Below, piece by piece: positions 1-10,800 of a stretch of 26,732 nucleotides of DNA. The notes beneath the pieces were generated by a model. The model did no database searches. It was not told the DNA's origin and saw only the letters and a list, made by a program, of their open reading frames with translations. Position 1 is the stretch's first letter. Each line of letters starts with the position of its first letter. The translations under genes were made by a program, and so were the position numbers. The DNA is from Smittium culicis (lineage: Eukaryota > Kickxellomycota > Harpellomycetes > Harpellales > Legeriomycetaceae): the NCBI GenBank assembly GCA_001970855.1, contig LSSN01001922.1:1-26732 (forward strand), in the 5' to 3' direction.

Positions 1-684
1 GTTGTTGTCGAATCGGCGCCAAGCGCTGATATCCTTGATTTCGCACCAAGGCCCGAGCTCTTTTAGAATTAGCTTGGCCATTGGTTCGATTCCTACATCC
101 CTGAGGTTAGGGATGTTTACTACAGTGATATCCTCCTCGATTTTCACTGTCTGGTATAGGTCTATTGGCTTATCGTTATAGACAAGTTTCGTAGAAATTA
201 GGTTTTTTGCGTCTTTTATACTATTAAAAATCATGTATGTGGAGCCGGCGCGATGGTCGTCCTGTCTAATGTATGACACGTCTTTAAGCGCACTGAATAT
301 GACCTCAAGGGCGTCGATGTGGTTCCCTTTGAACTGGGCCCATGAGCAGCCGACTTTCATGTCGGAGCCGCCAGTGCAGAACTTCTTAAGGCAGGTCATT
401 TTCCCTCCAAAAAGCATATGCTTGATGGAAACCTCCTTATACATACTCATATCTGTCAGATTTCCTTTTCTTCCTGCGAGGCTTTTTTTAGCTGAGCTTT
501 TTTGCATTTTTTTGTTGTTAAGTTGTGATCTGGGATCATTGTTTACCCTATGTTGGTTATTAACCCTAGGATAATCAGCAGATTTGCTGTTTTGTATCTC
601 ATTTGTGCTGTATTGAGGGTTATTTCCCTTCAAAACGTCGCTAAATAAGATTCTAGCACGTTTTACGGGCTTTCTAATGACCAT
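1..684 (-). CDS. Partial ORF off the left edge, probable LINE first protein (ORF1/gag-like)
   Basis: An uninterrupted frame of 228 codons starts at the ATG at 684-682 and is still open at base 1, so the C-terminus is missing. The first ~80 residues are basic and low complexity (Lys, Arg, Asn, Ser, Gln). The rest looks globular, with KMTCLKKFC, VGCSWAQFKG and DVSYIRQDD segments and a C-terminal alternation of beta-like and helical stretches that could be an RNA-binding fold. Codon use is far richer in G and C than in the neighbouring AT-rich DNA, as in the LINE fragment at the right edge. That shared composition, the repeat-like leader upstream and the absence of introns are why I suggest a non-LTR element ORF1. 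I do not recognise a named domain. Coding is likely; the element assignment is inference. It could also be a host gene of unknown function. Confidence 0.5.
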   Translation of the reverse strand, partial: MVIRKPVKRARILFSDVLKGNNPQYSTNEIQNSKSADYPRVNNQHRVNNDPRSQLNNKKMQKSSAKKSLAGRKGNLTDMSMYKEVSIKHMLFGGKMTCLKKFCTGGSDMKVGCSWAQFKGNHIDALEVIFSALKDVSYIRQDDHRAGSTYMIFNSIKDAKNLISTKLVYNDKPIDLYQTVKIEEDITVVNIPNLRDVGIEPMAKLILKELGPWCEIKDISAWRRFDNN

Positions 685-1000
685 AGTTATTTAAATTGGT
701 GTTTTTTTTTGTGCTTTTATATATTTTTGGTTTTTTTTTGTGTAGGCTTTTTTTTGTGTCGCAAATTAGTCGAAATAATCAAATTCGTTAAAATCGGCGA
801 TTTGCGCACTTTTTTTTTCTCGATTTGGCTAATTAAAACCGTACACCAAACTTGGGCACTTACAATTTAATTGCAATACTTAAACTTTGTCTAAAGAGAC
901 CAAACTTGTACCAAAATGTAGCTCTTGGCAAGGTAAACAAAGTTGTATTAAAATGTTAAAGTCGATAGACTACGCGTTCGATGGTTATAGTCAATTTTAT
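685..1000 (-). other. Leader/upstream region of the left-edge ORF, with T tracts and an inverted repeat
   Basis: Upstream of the left-edge ORF, three long T tracts, each followed by GTG, occur between 697 and 760. They are followed by an imperfect inverted repeat (GTGTCGCAAAT at 756-766 against GATTTGCGCAC at 799-809), which could form a hairpin in a minus-strand transcript. Further right, two similar words (CCAAACTTGGGCAC near 847 and CCAAACTTGTACC near 900) recur. If the ORF belongs to a LINE, this would be its 5' UTR, but no terminus or target-site duplication could be fixed. Beyond about 1000 the DNA returns to ordinary AT-rich spacer. Confidence 0.3.
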
Positions 1001-1437
1001 TTATTAAGGGCGTAAAAAAAAGTGAATAGTAGATAAGAAGTAAAATTTTATAGATTCTCTAATCCTATTGGCTCGCCCAAGAAAAACTTTTCTAAGAGAG
1101 AAAGAGAGAGATTATTTATAACTTTATTTTTTGGTTGCGGGCTGAGCTTTTAAAAGTATCTATATTATTATTATGATCTTTGCAAGGATTAGATCTTAAT
1201 TTGTAAATTTACTTATTTTAAAGGTTGAGGTGATAGTATTAGGATTTTATTATGAAAAATCTAGATTAGAATAAGTAAAAATTGCATTGAAATATTATAA
1301 AAAAGTATAGGTGATATGAATAGGAGGTGGGGAGTAACGGAGTTGAGGTAATAATTAGTTGCATATATAGTGTTGATATAACAATCTGTAGGGCTTCTTC
1401 AAAATAGGTGAAGATGGCTAATAGTTTCGGTTTGAGA
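1001..1437. other. AT-rich spacer downstream of the GST gene
   Basis: No supported gene. A purine-rich run (GAGAGAAAGAGAGAG) lies near 1095-1110. On the minus strand an AATAAA-like word at 1251-1246 is a possible polyadenylation signal for the GST gene. A short open frame that crosses the GST stop codon is explained as its 3' flank. Confidence 0.5.
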
Positions 1438-2265
1438 TTATGCGACAGCAGCAATGGCAGCAGCGATTTTAGGATTAGAATCCATGGAAGTTACGAGTTT
1501 CATGATGTTGGGGCATTCATCATTGTTGAATAGTTCAGCGCTGTTTGCATCTTTAGCTTGGTTGTATAGAGTGTATAGGACGACGTCAGGGTATGTGATG
1601 CTATTACCGTAGTAGTGGCCGCTTGGGTTCGAGGCTAGGATGGGTTCGTGGCGGCTGAACAAGAATTTGAATTGCTCTACCATGGCGGCATGTGACTCAG
1701 CAGTTCTTGTTTTGACGGCGTGGTGAATAAATGCATCATAAGAGTCGGCGATTTGCAAAACGTAAGCTTCTAGTTGGGCAGCGATTTGGACATCAGAAGG
1801 TAAGAACCCATATTCTCTGGCCAAGTAGCGCTCAATGGCGGCAGATTCAACAAGACTGAATTTGGAGCCATCAGGTCTTGTTTCGTTGAGTTGTGGGAGA
1901 CGACCAAATGGCATAGAATCCTTTTCTTGGGGCCATTGAGGAACTCTGTTTTTCCAGTTGGCATCAGCTAGCGAGAGCATAGTTCTTGTGGTTTGAGCGC
2001 GGGCAGTGATAGGGAAATACACTAGTTCGAAGGAACTGGCGGGGTGTGTTTGTTTATTGGATTTAAACTGAGCCATGTTTTGAGTTTGTTTGTTGTTCTG
2101 GACTTGGCTTTGTTGTCGGGTTTCAGCTTGGCTTTGTTGTTGGGGTTGCTTTTGGCTGGGCAATTGGCTATTTCTTTGGTTTTTTCTCTTTGATTTAAAT
2201 GGTTTTACAAAAATCGATTTAAGAATACTTGTGAATTTGTTTGGTGATTGTTCAGTTGAAATCAT
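1438..2265 (-). CDS. Glutathione S-transferase, sigma-like, with Gln-rich N-terminal extension
   Basis: A 275-residue protein in a single exon. Residues ~79-155 match the thioredoxin-like N-terminal GST domain: the likely catalytic Tyr83 in ELVYFPITARAQTTR, the cis-proline in GRLPQL (Pro124), and the Glu140-Ser141 pair of VESAAIERYLAREYG that contacts the gamma-glutamyl group of glutathione. Residues ~160-270 form the all-helical C-terminal domain, with an N-capping box (T224-x-x-D227) in ITYPDVVLY. The family (sigma class, prostaglandin-D-synthase-like) conjugates or isomerises substrates with glutathione, usually in the cytosol. The oddity is residues 1-63: a Lys/Ser-rich, possibly amphipathic start followed by a Gln-rich tract. 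An internal Met64 (2076-2074) would give 212 residues, the usual family size, so either start is possible; the upstream ATG keeps the frame open. The extension might be a targeting sequence or an overlong prediction. Substrate unknown. Confidence 0.85.
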   Translation of the reverse strand: MISTEQSPNKFTSILKSIFVKPFKSKRKNQRNSQLPSQKQPQQQSQAETRQQSQVQNNKQTQNMAQFKSNKQTHPASSFELVYFPITARAQTTRTMLSLADANWKNRVPQWPQEKDSMPFGRLPQLNETRPDGSKFSLVESAAIERYLAREYGFLPSDVQIAAQLEAYVLQIADSYDAFIHHAVKTRTAESHAAMVEQFKFLFSRHEPILASNPSGHYYGNSITYPDVVLYTLYNQAKDANSAELFNNDECPNIMKLVTSMDSNPKIAAAIAAVA

Positions 2266-2410
2266 TTTTGATAAGTTTTTTTATTTGTTTGCAGTTAATA
2301 TAAGCAAGTTAGTTTTAGAGAAGAAAGTATCTTGAGTTGATTGCTTGATGATAATATATAATCTATGCGAACAATAGAGGTCTTTAAATACTTTTTTTTT
2401 AGCGAAGGTT
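2266..2410. other. Upstream flank of the GST gene
   Basis: AT-rich sequence between the GST start and the 26-bp tandem repeat; it presumably holds the GST promoter (minus-strand transcription). No specific element can be assigned. Confidence 0.35.
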
Positions 2411-2514
2411 GTGTATAGTAAAGCTTATAGAAAACTGTGTATAGTAAAGCTTAGAGAAAACTGTGTATAATAAAGCTTAGAGAAAGCTGTATATAGTAAA
2501 GTTTAGCGAATAAG
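2411..2514. repeat. 26-bp minisatellite, four copies
   Basis: Four consecutive 26-bp units at 2411-2436, 2437-2462, 2463-2488 and 2489-2514. They share the core GTGTATAGTAAAGCTTAGAG, with few changes in the first three and more in the fourth. The array lies about 150 bp upstream of the GST ATG, so it may be within its promoter region. AAGCTT occurs in the first three units. Confidence 0.9.
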
Positions 2515-2699
2515 GCTTATTAGTAATCAAGTGTAAGTGATCAGGGCAACTATTATTTTAATATCTCTATATCTGTTTGCTATAATAGATAAAAGTCAAA
2601 AGTATAGTTTGATCTGAAACTTTCTATTTCTGAATTGATGATTAGTTATATTTGTAAGGTGTTTTTATGAGCTAATAATTTTTGCCTGAACAATTTATT

Positions 2700-2757
2700 A
2701 TTGATAATTTTGACAGAATTTATTTTCTATTAATAATTTTGACAGAATTTATTTATT
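2700..2757. repeat. 29-bp tandem duplication
   Basis: Two adjacent 29-bp units (2700-2728 and 2729-2757) share ATAATTTTGACAGAATTTAT. A truncated third start (ATTAATAATAA) follows. No coding potential. Confidence 0.8.
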
Positions 2758-2790
2758 ATTAATAATAATCATTACAAATCGGCTAAATGT

Positions 2791-3589
2791 GGGGAACATA
2801 TCGACAATCGTAGTTAAATCTTATAAGCTTTCCTAATCGTAACCTATTTTTAAGATTAGATCAAATAAGTCGATCTATCAAGCAGATCAACCGATAGTGC
2901 CAATGAATATGTCGAGTTGATGGTATCAGCTAATTGATTGGTAAGAGATATTTTGCTTTTCAAAAGAGTTGCACAAATAAGAATAGGAAGCAAGTTCACG
3001 GGAAATAACTTTTTCCAGCCCAACAGATGTGGGCTTGAGTGTGTATGGCTATTGGCAAGTGGTATCGAATAAGCAGTCAGGGTAAATCAGCAGCAATTAC
3101 GCAATCGTGCTTTTGCTAATAAATAAAGCTGGTGAATGGAGATGAAGGTTGAAAAACGCCGCCCATTCTGAGAATCCGTAGTATCAAGAAATTTACAAGT
3201 TTGGCTGTTCGCTGGAAAATTGCGTCATAGCTTTAAGTATAAAAAGCATGCTTTAATTTGTCATCAAACCTGCTTATTTCTTCAGATTTACAAAAAATAA
3301 TAGGCGTTCAGGATCTATCACGCAATTTTGCCCGCAGTATCATTTTGCTCTGCTCAAGGTTTCTGCTCTTTAGAAATTTGGCCTGTGCTTATTTGTTGGC
3401 AACTATAAATGAACGCTGTGTCTGCTATACTACAACGCATTTCAAACGCTTCCATTTGACTTCTAAATCACTTGGCTGCTTCCAAGGACCTGCTGGAATT
3501 TGACTGTGAACGTTGGCATTTTGCTGGTGAGCGTTGCCAGATCAAAGCTACACGACCTCTAAAAGACGTTTCAAACCCACAGACGCCCC
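2791..3589. mobile_element. Possible decayed mobile element bounded by GGGG/CCCC and AATGT
   Basis: This ~799-bp block is visibly richer in G and C than the DNA around it. It begins GGGGAACATATCG and ends CAGACGCCCC, and both ends are flanked directly by AATGT (2786-2790 and 3590-3594), as a 5-bp target-site duplication would be. The terminal inversion is only four bases. On the minus strand one frame between about 3580 and 3290 reads protein-like segments broken by several stops. A solo LTR beginning TGTGGGGAAC at 2788 is an alternative reading. No transposase domain is recognisable; the short flanks could be coincidence. Confidence 0.25.
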
Positions 3590-3627
3590 AATGTTTTCTA
3601 TTCGCTCAATATTTTTATTAGGTATTG

Positions 3628-3675
3628 AATAACATAATTGGTTTTTGCTTATAATAATAATTTTGTTATGTTATT
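3628..3675. repeat. 10-bp inverted repeat with 28-nt loop
   Basis: Perfect arms AATAACATAA (3628-3637) and TTATGTTATT (3666-3675). It lies just outside the right boundary of the possible element at 2791-3589. In such AT-rich DNA this may be chance. Confidence 0.5.
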
Positions 3676-5980
3676 TATTCCTTTTGCTTTTAGTAGCCAA
3701 GAACTTTGACGGAAAATCACCAAAAGCATAGACTAAATGGTTTAGATTTTGGCTATATCTATTGATTCAGATACGTAACTTATTCTATGCCAATTTCAAA
3801 TCTACGAGCGGATCAAACGCGCCAAGAAATTCCTGCCGCTCTTAACTGCTCTTTAAAGCGGTATTACCAACGACACCTAGTTTAATTCTTAATATGCTGT
3901 AACCAATGAATGTTATCACACTGAATGTTTTTTTTAAAAAAAAATCAAGCGCTTCATTTAAAACCTCATAGCTCCACATCTCAGAAATAATAAAAATATT
4001 ACATTTTAAATGAAAAACACTTAAGACAGAATCTAAATTAGCCCTTTTGGTTCAGTCGCTTTTTAAAGTAGATATTTCTATGATATTATCAGTTTGGAAA
4101 ATGATTGCAGAATAATTTGTATATCTATCCAATGGTTTACCTTGAAATAATATTTTGGGCCAATGGCTAGGTAGCCTTTATTCTCTTTGGATAATTAAAC
4201 TCTGCAAAATATAAACAAGGCCACAATAATAAAAGTTTTAAACTATGGACGAGTATATCTATTAAATAACTTGTGTGAATTTTTTTACAGAATTACTGCC
4301 ATTTAGGACATACGACTCCATGTTGCGCTCTAAAGTTTTTCTACAGAACACTAGAATGACTAGTAGTAGCATACTTTTTTTTTTTTATCGTGGGCAGTCC
4401 GATACTCTTTAGTATGAAATTTACAAAATAGACATATATCACATGAAAATCCTAATTTTATCTAAAATGGGCGAAAACACTGATTTACATATGTTAAAAT
4501 TCTATTTTATCAAGCAGTCTACGAAAACTCCTCTCAGAAAATTTCTATATAAAAAATTTTTGTAAAAACAGTGCTATAAATTATTCAAAATAGTGGCCTG
4601 TGAATTTATAAATTACAAGAGTATGGGTTATATCTCTTATTAGTGTGAGCACTCTAAACTCAAACTTTATATAAAGAGCATAATGCTTTTTAACCCTTTC
4701 CCGTCCAAATAATTTTGCACAGTGAAAAAATAAACTCCTCTCGTTCAGTAAAAAAATATATAATATTATTGGCTTTATTATATAAGCTTTATGTAAATTT
4801 CCAATGATGTGGAAAATGTTGAAATATGACGAAAAAAGTTTACCAGAACCTTGAGCAGCCTTATCCAGATTTAAAACTAATGAAAAAATACAGTGATAAA
4901 AATAATATTATATTCAAAGCGCATCATCCATTATTATCTATAGTTCAAGCTGAATGTAATTGAGATTCAAACTATGCTCGTATTTCTTACGAAGAACTAT
5001 AAATAAATAATATGGTGTATGATCAATATGAGATACTAAGCCTTAAGCGAGATTAAACAACAAGATTCAAAGGATCTTGGTCTCGGATAAATCAGATCAC
5101 CAAGATATTCAAGAGAATTCGTTACACAAAAAGTAGATATAGTGTCAAAAATATATTATCCATCTATAACAAAATAAAAAATTAATTGTAATCACATTTA
5201 CATTTCACAAAGGTTATTTAATCAATCCAATGAGTGTTTTAACAATTTTATTGCAATAGAAAATATTTGTGAATTATATTTAACTCAGACAGTAATAAAT
5301 ATTATATTCAGTTATTCATAGTAAAAGACTTATCTAGATATCATTACACACTAAAAACAATTAAAATATGAAAAGGTTAAAATTTCATCAAAAGATGTTA
5401 ATGCGAGTAATTTTTTATAATTTATTATTTTGAAAATATTATTTGACTAATATAAAGCTTGCCGAATTATTCATTTTTACTTCTATTTGAGTGTATATTG
5501 GCTCATAATCACTCGCACTTATTAAAATAATCACATGAAAAATAACTCATTTAAAAAAAGTATATACAATAGTTTAATTAAGGTTTAAAAAAAATAATAA
5601 AAGCTTTTTTTAGGTATTTATATGTTAATGTTTATTCTGTTATTAATTAAGAAATAGTAATAATATATTTATATCTAGAAATTAAAGAAAATAGAAAATA
5701 AAAGATTATAATATGTATTATACATTAATCCAACTGCTTATTATGGTAAAATCTTCAAGTTTAATTATGAAATACAAAGAATTTAAAACATTAAAAAGTC
5801 TTAGCCTGATAAAGTATAATAAAATTAAAATATCATGTAGACAGTTTTTTTGTCTTAAAAGTATTTATACTTTTACTGTTTTGCTCTTAGCATAATCATA
5901 GCATATAATTTTTCAATTAATCACTCACTCAGAAATTTTATAATCCTACAACTTTAATGAACAGTATCGTAAACGCTAGT

Positions 5981-6003
5981 TTATTTTATTTTATTTTATT
6001 TTA
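5981..6003. repeat. Pentanucleotide microsatellite (TTATT/TTTTA type)
   Basis: A perfect 5-bp period of T and A over about 23 bases, ending at TTTTAG. Simple-sequence repeat without an evident role. Confidence 0.8.
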
Positions 6004-7873
6004 GTCTTATTTCAATTATATTCAGAATTAATTATTTTATTTTTTCAAACTCAAAAAAAAGTGAAATATACGTTTTAAATTGATTTTCGCCACCATTCAA
6101 CTATTTAACTTTTAAATTTGTATTATTTTCAACATATATATATATAATAGTCTTTGATTTTTAGTTAATCAAGAAACTATTTTATACTCGTATCTCATGC
6201 TAATAATAAATTCCAAATATTATCTTTTATATCCCCTTAGCCATCATGTTACTTTTTATTTTTTTTTTATGATTTTCCTAGTCTATTTTTGATGGGTGTG
6301 GATTGGATTTATTTTTCATAAGGCAACGTGCACTCACTTTTATTGTAATTTTTTTCCTTGAAACGATTGTTGTTAGTGTTTTTATGGTTTTAGTTAAAAT
6401 GGTCATTTCATGTGCTTTTATAATTAAATAAATAATTTAAATATAGCTAATAAAAAGCATACATTATCCCAATACCAATCATAGTTTTTATTATTATCGT
6501 GGTAATTATGTATAATTCTAAAGTAATGTTGACCTCTTCAAAACGGCTTTCACTTTTTCCCGTTACACTAAATAAAAACATTATAAACTCAATAAATATT
6601 AATTAGCCAAGTGTACTCACCAAATATTCAGCAAATTAAGACTTATATATTAGACTCAATAGAATAGTAAAATAAATATATTGATATTATATGTTACAGT
6701 AAAGTGGAAGGTAATAGTATAATTTTTTTTAGTTTTAAGCTCAATCAAGTTAGGCTCATAGTAAAAAGCTCGTATTTCATTTATTTTATAATAGACTATA
6801 TCTTGTTTTTTTATTCCCAGTTTTACCCTGAACAACTTCTAGTTACATGTTTTTTTCATGATACTCTTTTACGGAGTATTGAGAAGCAAGGCTCAAACAC
6901 ATTTCAGCTTTTTTTTTTACTTTAATTTAATCATTTTAATTGAGCAGTTTAGAACGCTATTTGTAATGGTTCTAATGAATACTAAATTCAAAAATATCTG
7001 GCTAATAAAATAGATAAAGGAAAAAAGCGAAATAATTTTGGTAGACTATTTTTGGTCTTCAGAACAGGAAATCTCATTTTTGATCTAACGCCTAGGAAAA
7101 GTTTAAGTAAAAAATAAAAGTCTCTTATCTATCAGAATAACTAAGAGTTTATAAGTGCTTACAGACATAAAATACTTAATTTTAATATTTGCTACTAAGA
7201 CTTCAAGTCCTATCACAAAAAGTTACCTTTGTTCTGACCAATTAATACTAATTTCCTCCATTTCTGAATTATCCCCGTCACGGGCGGCAGAGTGTTTTTG
7301 AACCACGAGGTATATATAGCCAACAGCGTTCAATTATAATACTTTTATTTCAAAACCTTTAGAATTATTGGTAAACTGGTAATAAGCAGCAAATAATTAA
7401 TCATCATAAAAACCATATACGAATCATAAATTTGACTTTTCCAAACAGCGTTGGACAGGAAACGGAAATACATTCGGCATTGTTTAGACTTTCTGGTTAT
7501 GTGGCATTTCGTCTACCCTATAAAATTTCTGCTTTAGCTCGCCAAGCCATATGAAGGTTACTTATTGGCCATTTAAATAGCACGAGTTGAGTGAATGTTA
7601 TTATTATTCAAAATATGTATGTTAATAGATCATTATTGGCTATTTAAAATATATATTAATTTTCGGGTTATTTATAGCCTATAATTGTTGAGACTACGGC
7701 GCCAGCAAATAGGAATTGGGCAGAGTTCTTGGTTAATAGCGGAGAGTTTTCATGAAACTGTTGGAAGTTTATTCAAGTTTTTAAAGCTGTTAATAAAGAG
7801 TCTATGGCTACATAGTCACTAAATTCATTTACCTCACTCACATTTGGCACAATATATCATCTAAAAGTTTCAG

Positions 7874-10800
7874 ATGGACAGTTTAAATCCCACCTCTTCA
7901 GACACTCTCCCAGCTCCCTCAAATTCTCAAACTCATACCAAGCTTGATTCTGAAATTAAAAACACTCCTTCTCAGACCTCATCTGCTCCCATAGACGCTT
8001 CCAAGCATACAGCCGAGCACAGCATGGAAAAATCTTCAAGTAAAGATAAATTTCTTTCTGATATCCCTGACGATATAAGTATTGGCACTCCACCTCAACT
8101 ACCTCAAAAGTCCTCAGTTCCTTCACAAAGCTCGCCACTTTCAACTTCCTCTTTTGAAATTTCATCAAAGGCACCACCCGAATCTGAAATTAAACCAGAC
8201 ACCCCATCCATATCATCACCATCTCTTGAACAACAAACTGATGTCGCCTTACCCAAAAATAAATCCATTGAATTAGAGAATTGCGACAGCTCTGATAATC
8301 TACAATCAAGCCCAACAACAGTCAATACTAATGATACCATAAATAACCCCGAAAACAATTTAGCCTCCAACTCTACAAACGATGCTACAATTATATCTGA
8401 AAATAGCGAAAGAATTTACTTGAGCCGATCCTTCAGCGCAAGCTCTGAAAGAATGTAATCAACTTGTATATTTCTGCTTTAACTTATTTTTATCGATTTT
8501 ATATTTCATCCTCGTTTTAGAATTAAAGAAATATCTGTTACTCGGCAGCCTTCGATTTCTAAAGTTCAAAATGCTATTCACGACATTTTAAACCATTTCG
8601 ATCCATTAAAAGAAGGTATTAAATACTATACTTATCTTTCTTAATCTCTTTAGATAACTTTATACCATTCTACTTTTTAAAGGCGCAAACAAAGATTCAA
8701 TACCCAGCACTGATGTCAAAGCTGAGTTTTCTGTAGATAAGTCTGGCTTTAATTATAACCGTTTCTTAACTCAACTTAGAAACCCCGCTGCTAAGCCAAT
8801 AGCAAAAGAAATCAAGGCGTAAATATACTTTCTTCCCTTATCTTGAAACAACCTCCTCACCCTTTTATTTTATCTATTTTCGTCTGGTTTTTCTTGATAG
8901 ATTTTTGGTCGAATTTGAAAAGAAAAGCTTCACACTTAACGAACAGATTCGCTTTACATTAGAATTTAATAACGCAAGCTCTTTAATTTTTATACTCTTT
9001 TGCCTATATCTATAAATTTTAACCTATTTTTACTTCAAATAGTACATACTAAAAAAGATGGAATTAAACGACGTATGGAAAAATATGGATAGCAAAGATA
9101 GAGATAACGCAAAAGAAGGAGTGGAAAAGCTAATCATGAATAAGATTTACCCATTGTAATCTTTTTAACCCTCTACACAATACTATATAAACCCTTATAC
9201 TATTTAGCATTCAAAAGAACTCTTTATTTATTTTTAACTTTTTAACACATAGCTGCTTTTCGCCTCAGTCTACTGATGACTCTGCCAAAGATAAAGTCCT
9301 GAGAAAGAAAATAAGCCTTTTCAGATGGATTAAAGAATCGCATCTCGATATTCCCACTTGCGCTCAAAATAACTCATTTATTCAATTTGCTAGAGCAGGT
9401 ATGTTAAAGCCACTTATTTAATTAACCAACTTTATCTAAATTGACTTCCCTATTTAGAATTGGTAAAGATGAACGAATTTAAATCCCCACGCGACAAATT
9501 AATATGCGTCCTTAATTGCTGCACTGTTATTTTTGGATTGCTCAAGCACGTCGAAGGCGATGTCGGCGCTGACAGCTTTTTACCATTACTTATTTATGTT
9601 ATCATAATTTCCAACCCGCCTAAGCTTGCTTCAAATATAAACTACATATCAAGGTTTAGATCTCCAGAAAAACTCCAGTCTGAGGCTGGATATTATTTAA
9701 CAAATGTTTTAGGCGCCATTGCTTTCATTGAAAGTATGGACCATACATGTTTGTCCATATCCAAAGAAGAATTCGACAGGTTATTTTACTGTCTATTATT
9801 AAAGATTTTCCGTTTTTAATTTATTTTCTAACAAATAGTTATATTAAATCTAAAAGAAATATAGATCTTTCCATTTGGGAGATCGATTCCGAAAAAAGGG
9901 CCAGAGCCAAGGCTCGATTAGACGCCGCGAATAGCTCAAAACTTCCCTCGTCAAGCAAAGGATATTGGGGTTCAATTTTGGATGAGGATCAAGCAGAAAG
10001 AGCCTCTTGGCTTTTAGAAAAGGGTAGCTCTTTAGCCAAGTCAACTTTAGAAAAGACTAACCAATTTGTTGAAAAGATAATTTCTGATTTAAAAATTACT
10101 GATTCACCCTCTCCTCCCCACTTACCCAATCGTAACAGACCTGTTCAGCGCCAAAATCCTGGAAATGAGACGACTAGAGTAGTTGAAAACTCTTCAAATT
10201 GGGCACCTACTTTGGATCTGGTTTGTGATATGTTTCCTGACGTCGATAAAGACGTATGCGAAATGGTTCTACAAGCAAATGATGGATTCGTTCCTGAAAC
10301 AATTGAGCAACTTCTTGAGATGTCAATGAGCGAACAAATTGGTCAATTAAGTGCCAATGAAAATACAATTCAGAACAACGACGATAGTTTAGATACTTCA
10401 TCTCATATAACTAAACCTGCATCACTAGAAAATTCTAGTAGAACTACTAATCATCACGCTGACAACCATGAAGAAGGGGATAATGATGATGATGATGACT
10501 GGAGGGGTCAGTGGGCAGATGATACCTCTGATGATGAAATTACTGAAAAGGTAGAGTCAATTCATATCGGCGATAATAGCACAGAAAACAAGTCAAATAA
10601 CCCTATTGTTAGCAAAAGCGTTGTTTTGGAGAAGAGCACAAATTCAGAAAATTCCATTGTTGCAGAATCGTCAAAGCCTGAAAGCTCAAAAGCTGAAAAT
10701 AACAAAGAAACTGGTTTAAAGCTTGATGAACAAGACCCGCACGATATTGAAATTGAAAGTAGTATTCCTGAGTCGAGTAATAGTAACAAAACTAAAAATG

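Larger units (their letters stand above)
3595..7873. other. Gene-poor AT-rich spacer
   Basis: About 4.3 kb in which no gene is supported on either strand; open frames are short and dominated by Phe, Ile, Lys, Leu and Asn, as expected from base composition. Visible details: a 10-bp inverted repeat (AATAACATAA 3628-3637, TTATGTTATT 3666-3675), an 8-bp stem (ATCTTGGT 5074-5081, ACCAAGAT 5099-5106), a T-rich pentanucleotide microsatellite at 5981-6003 and a TA run near 6135. From about 7200 the complexity rises and the segment probably contains the VPS9 promoter. Confidence 0.5.

Noticed and set aside
61..110. GGTTCGATTCC, resembling a tRNA B box
   Set aside because: It lies inside an open coding frame and no acceptor or anticodon stem can be folded around it.
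1266..1454. 62-codon minus-strand frame overlapping the GST stop
   Set aside because: It overlaps the GST end in another frame and has an unstructured composition; it is explained as 3' flank.
3258..3503. 81-codon plus-strand frame inside the possible mobile element
   Set aside because: It starts at TTG, matches nothing I know and lies within a segment better read as a decayed element.
5713..5895. Short plus-strand frames in the 3.6-7.9 kb spacer (also 6704-6925)
   Set aside because: AT-driven composition with no conserved features.
9458..9819. A separate VPS9-domain gene of 119 residues
   Set aside because: It is exon 7 of the eight-exon VPS9 gene plus intron read-through.
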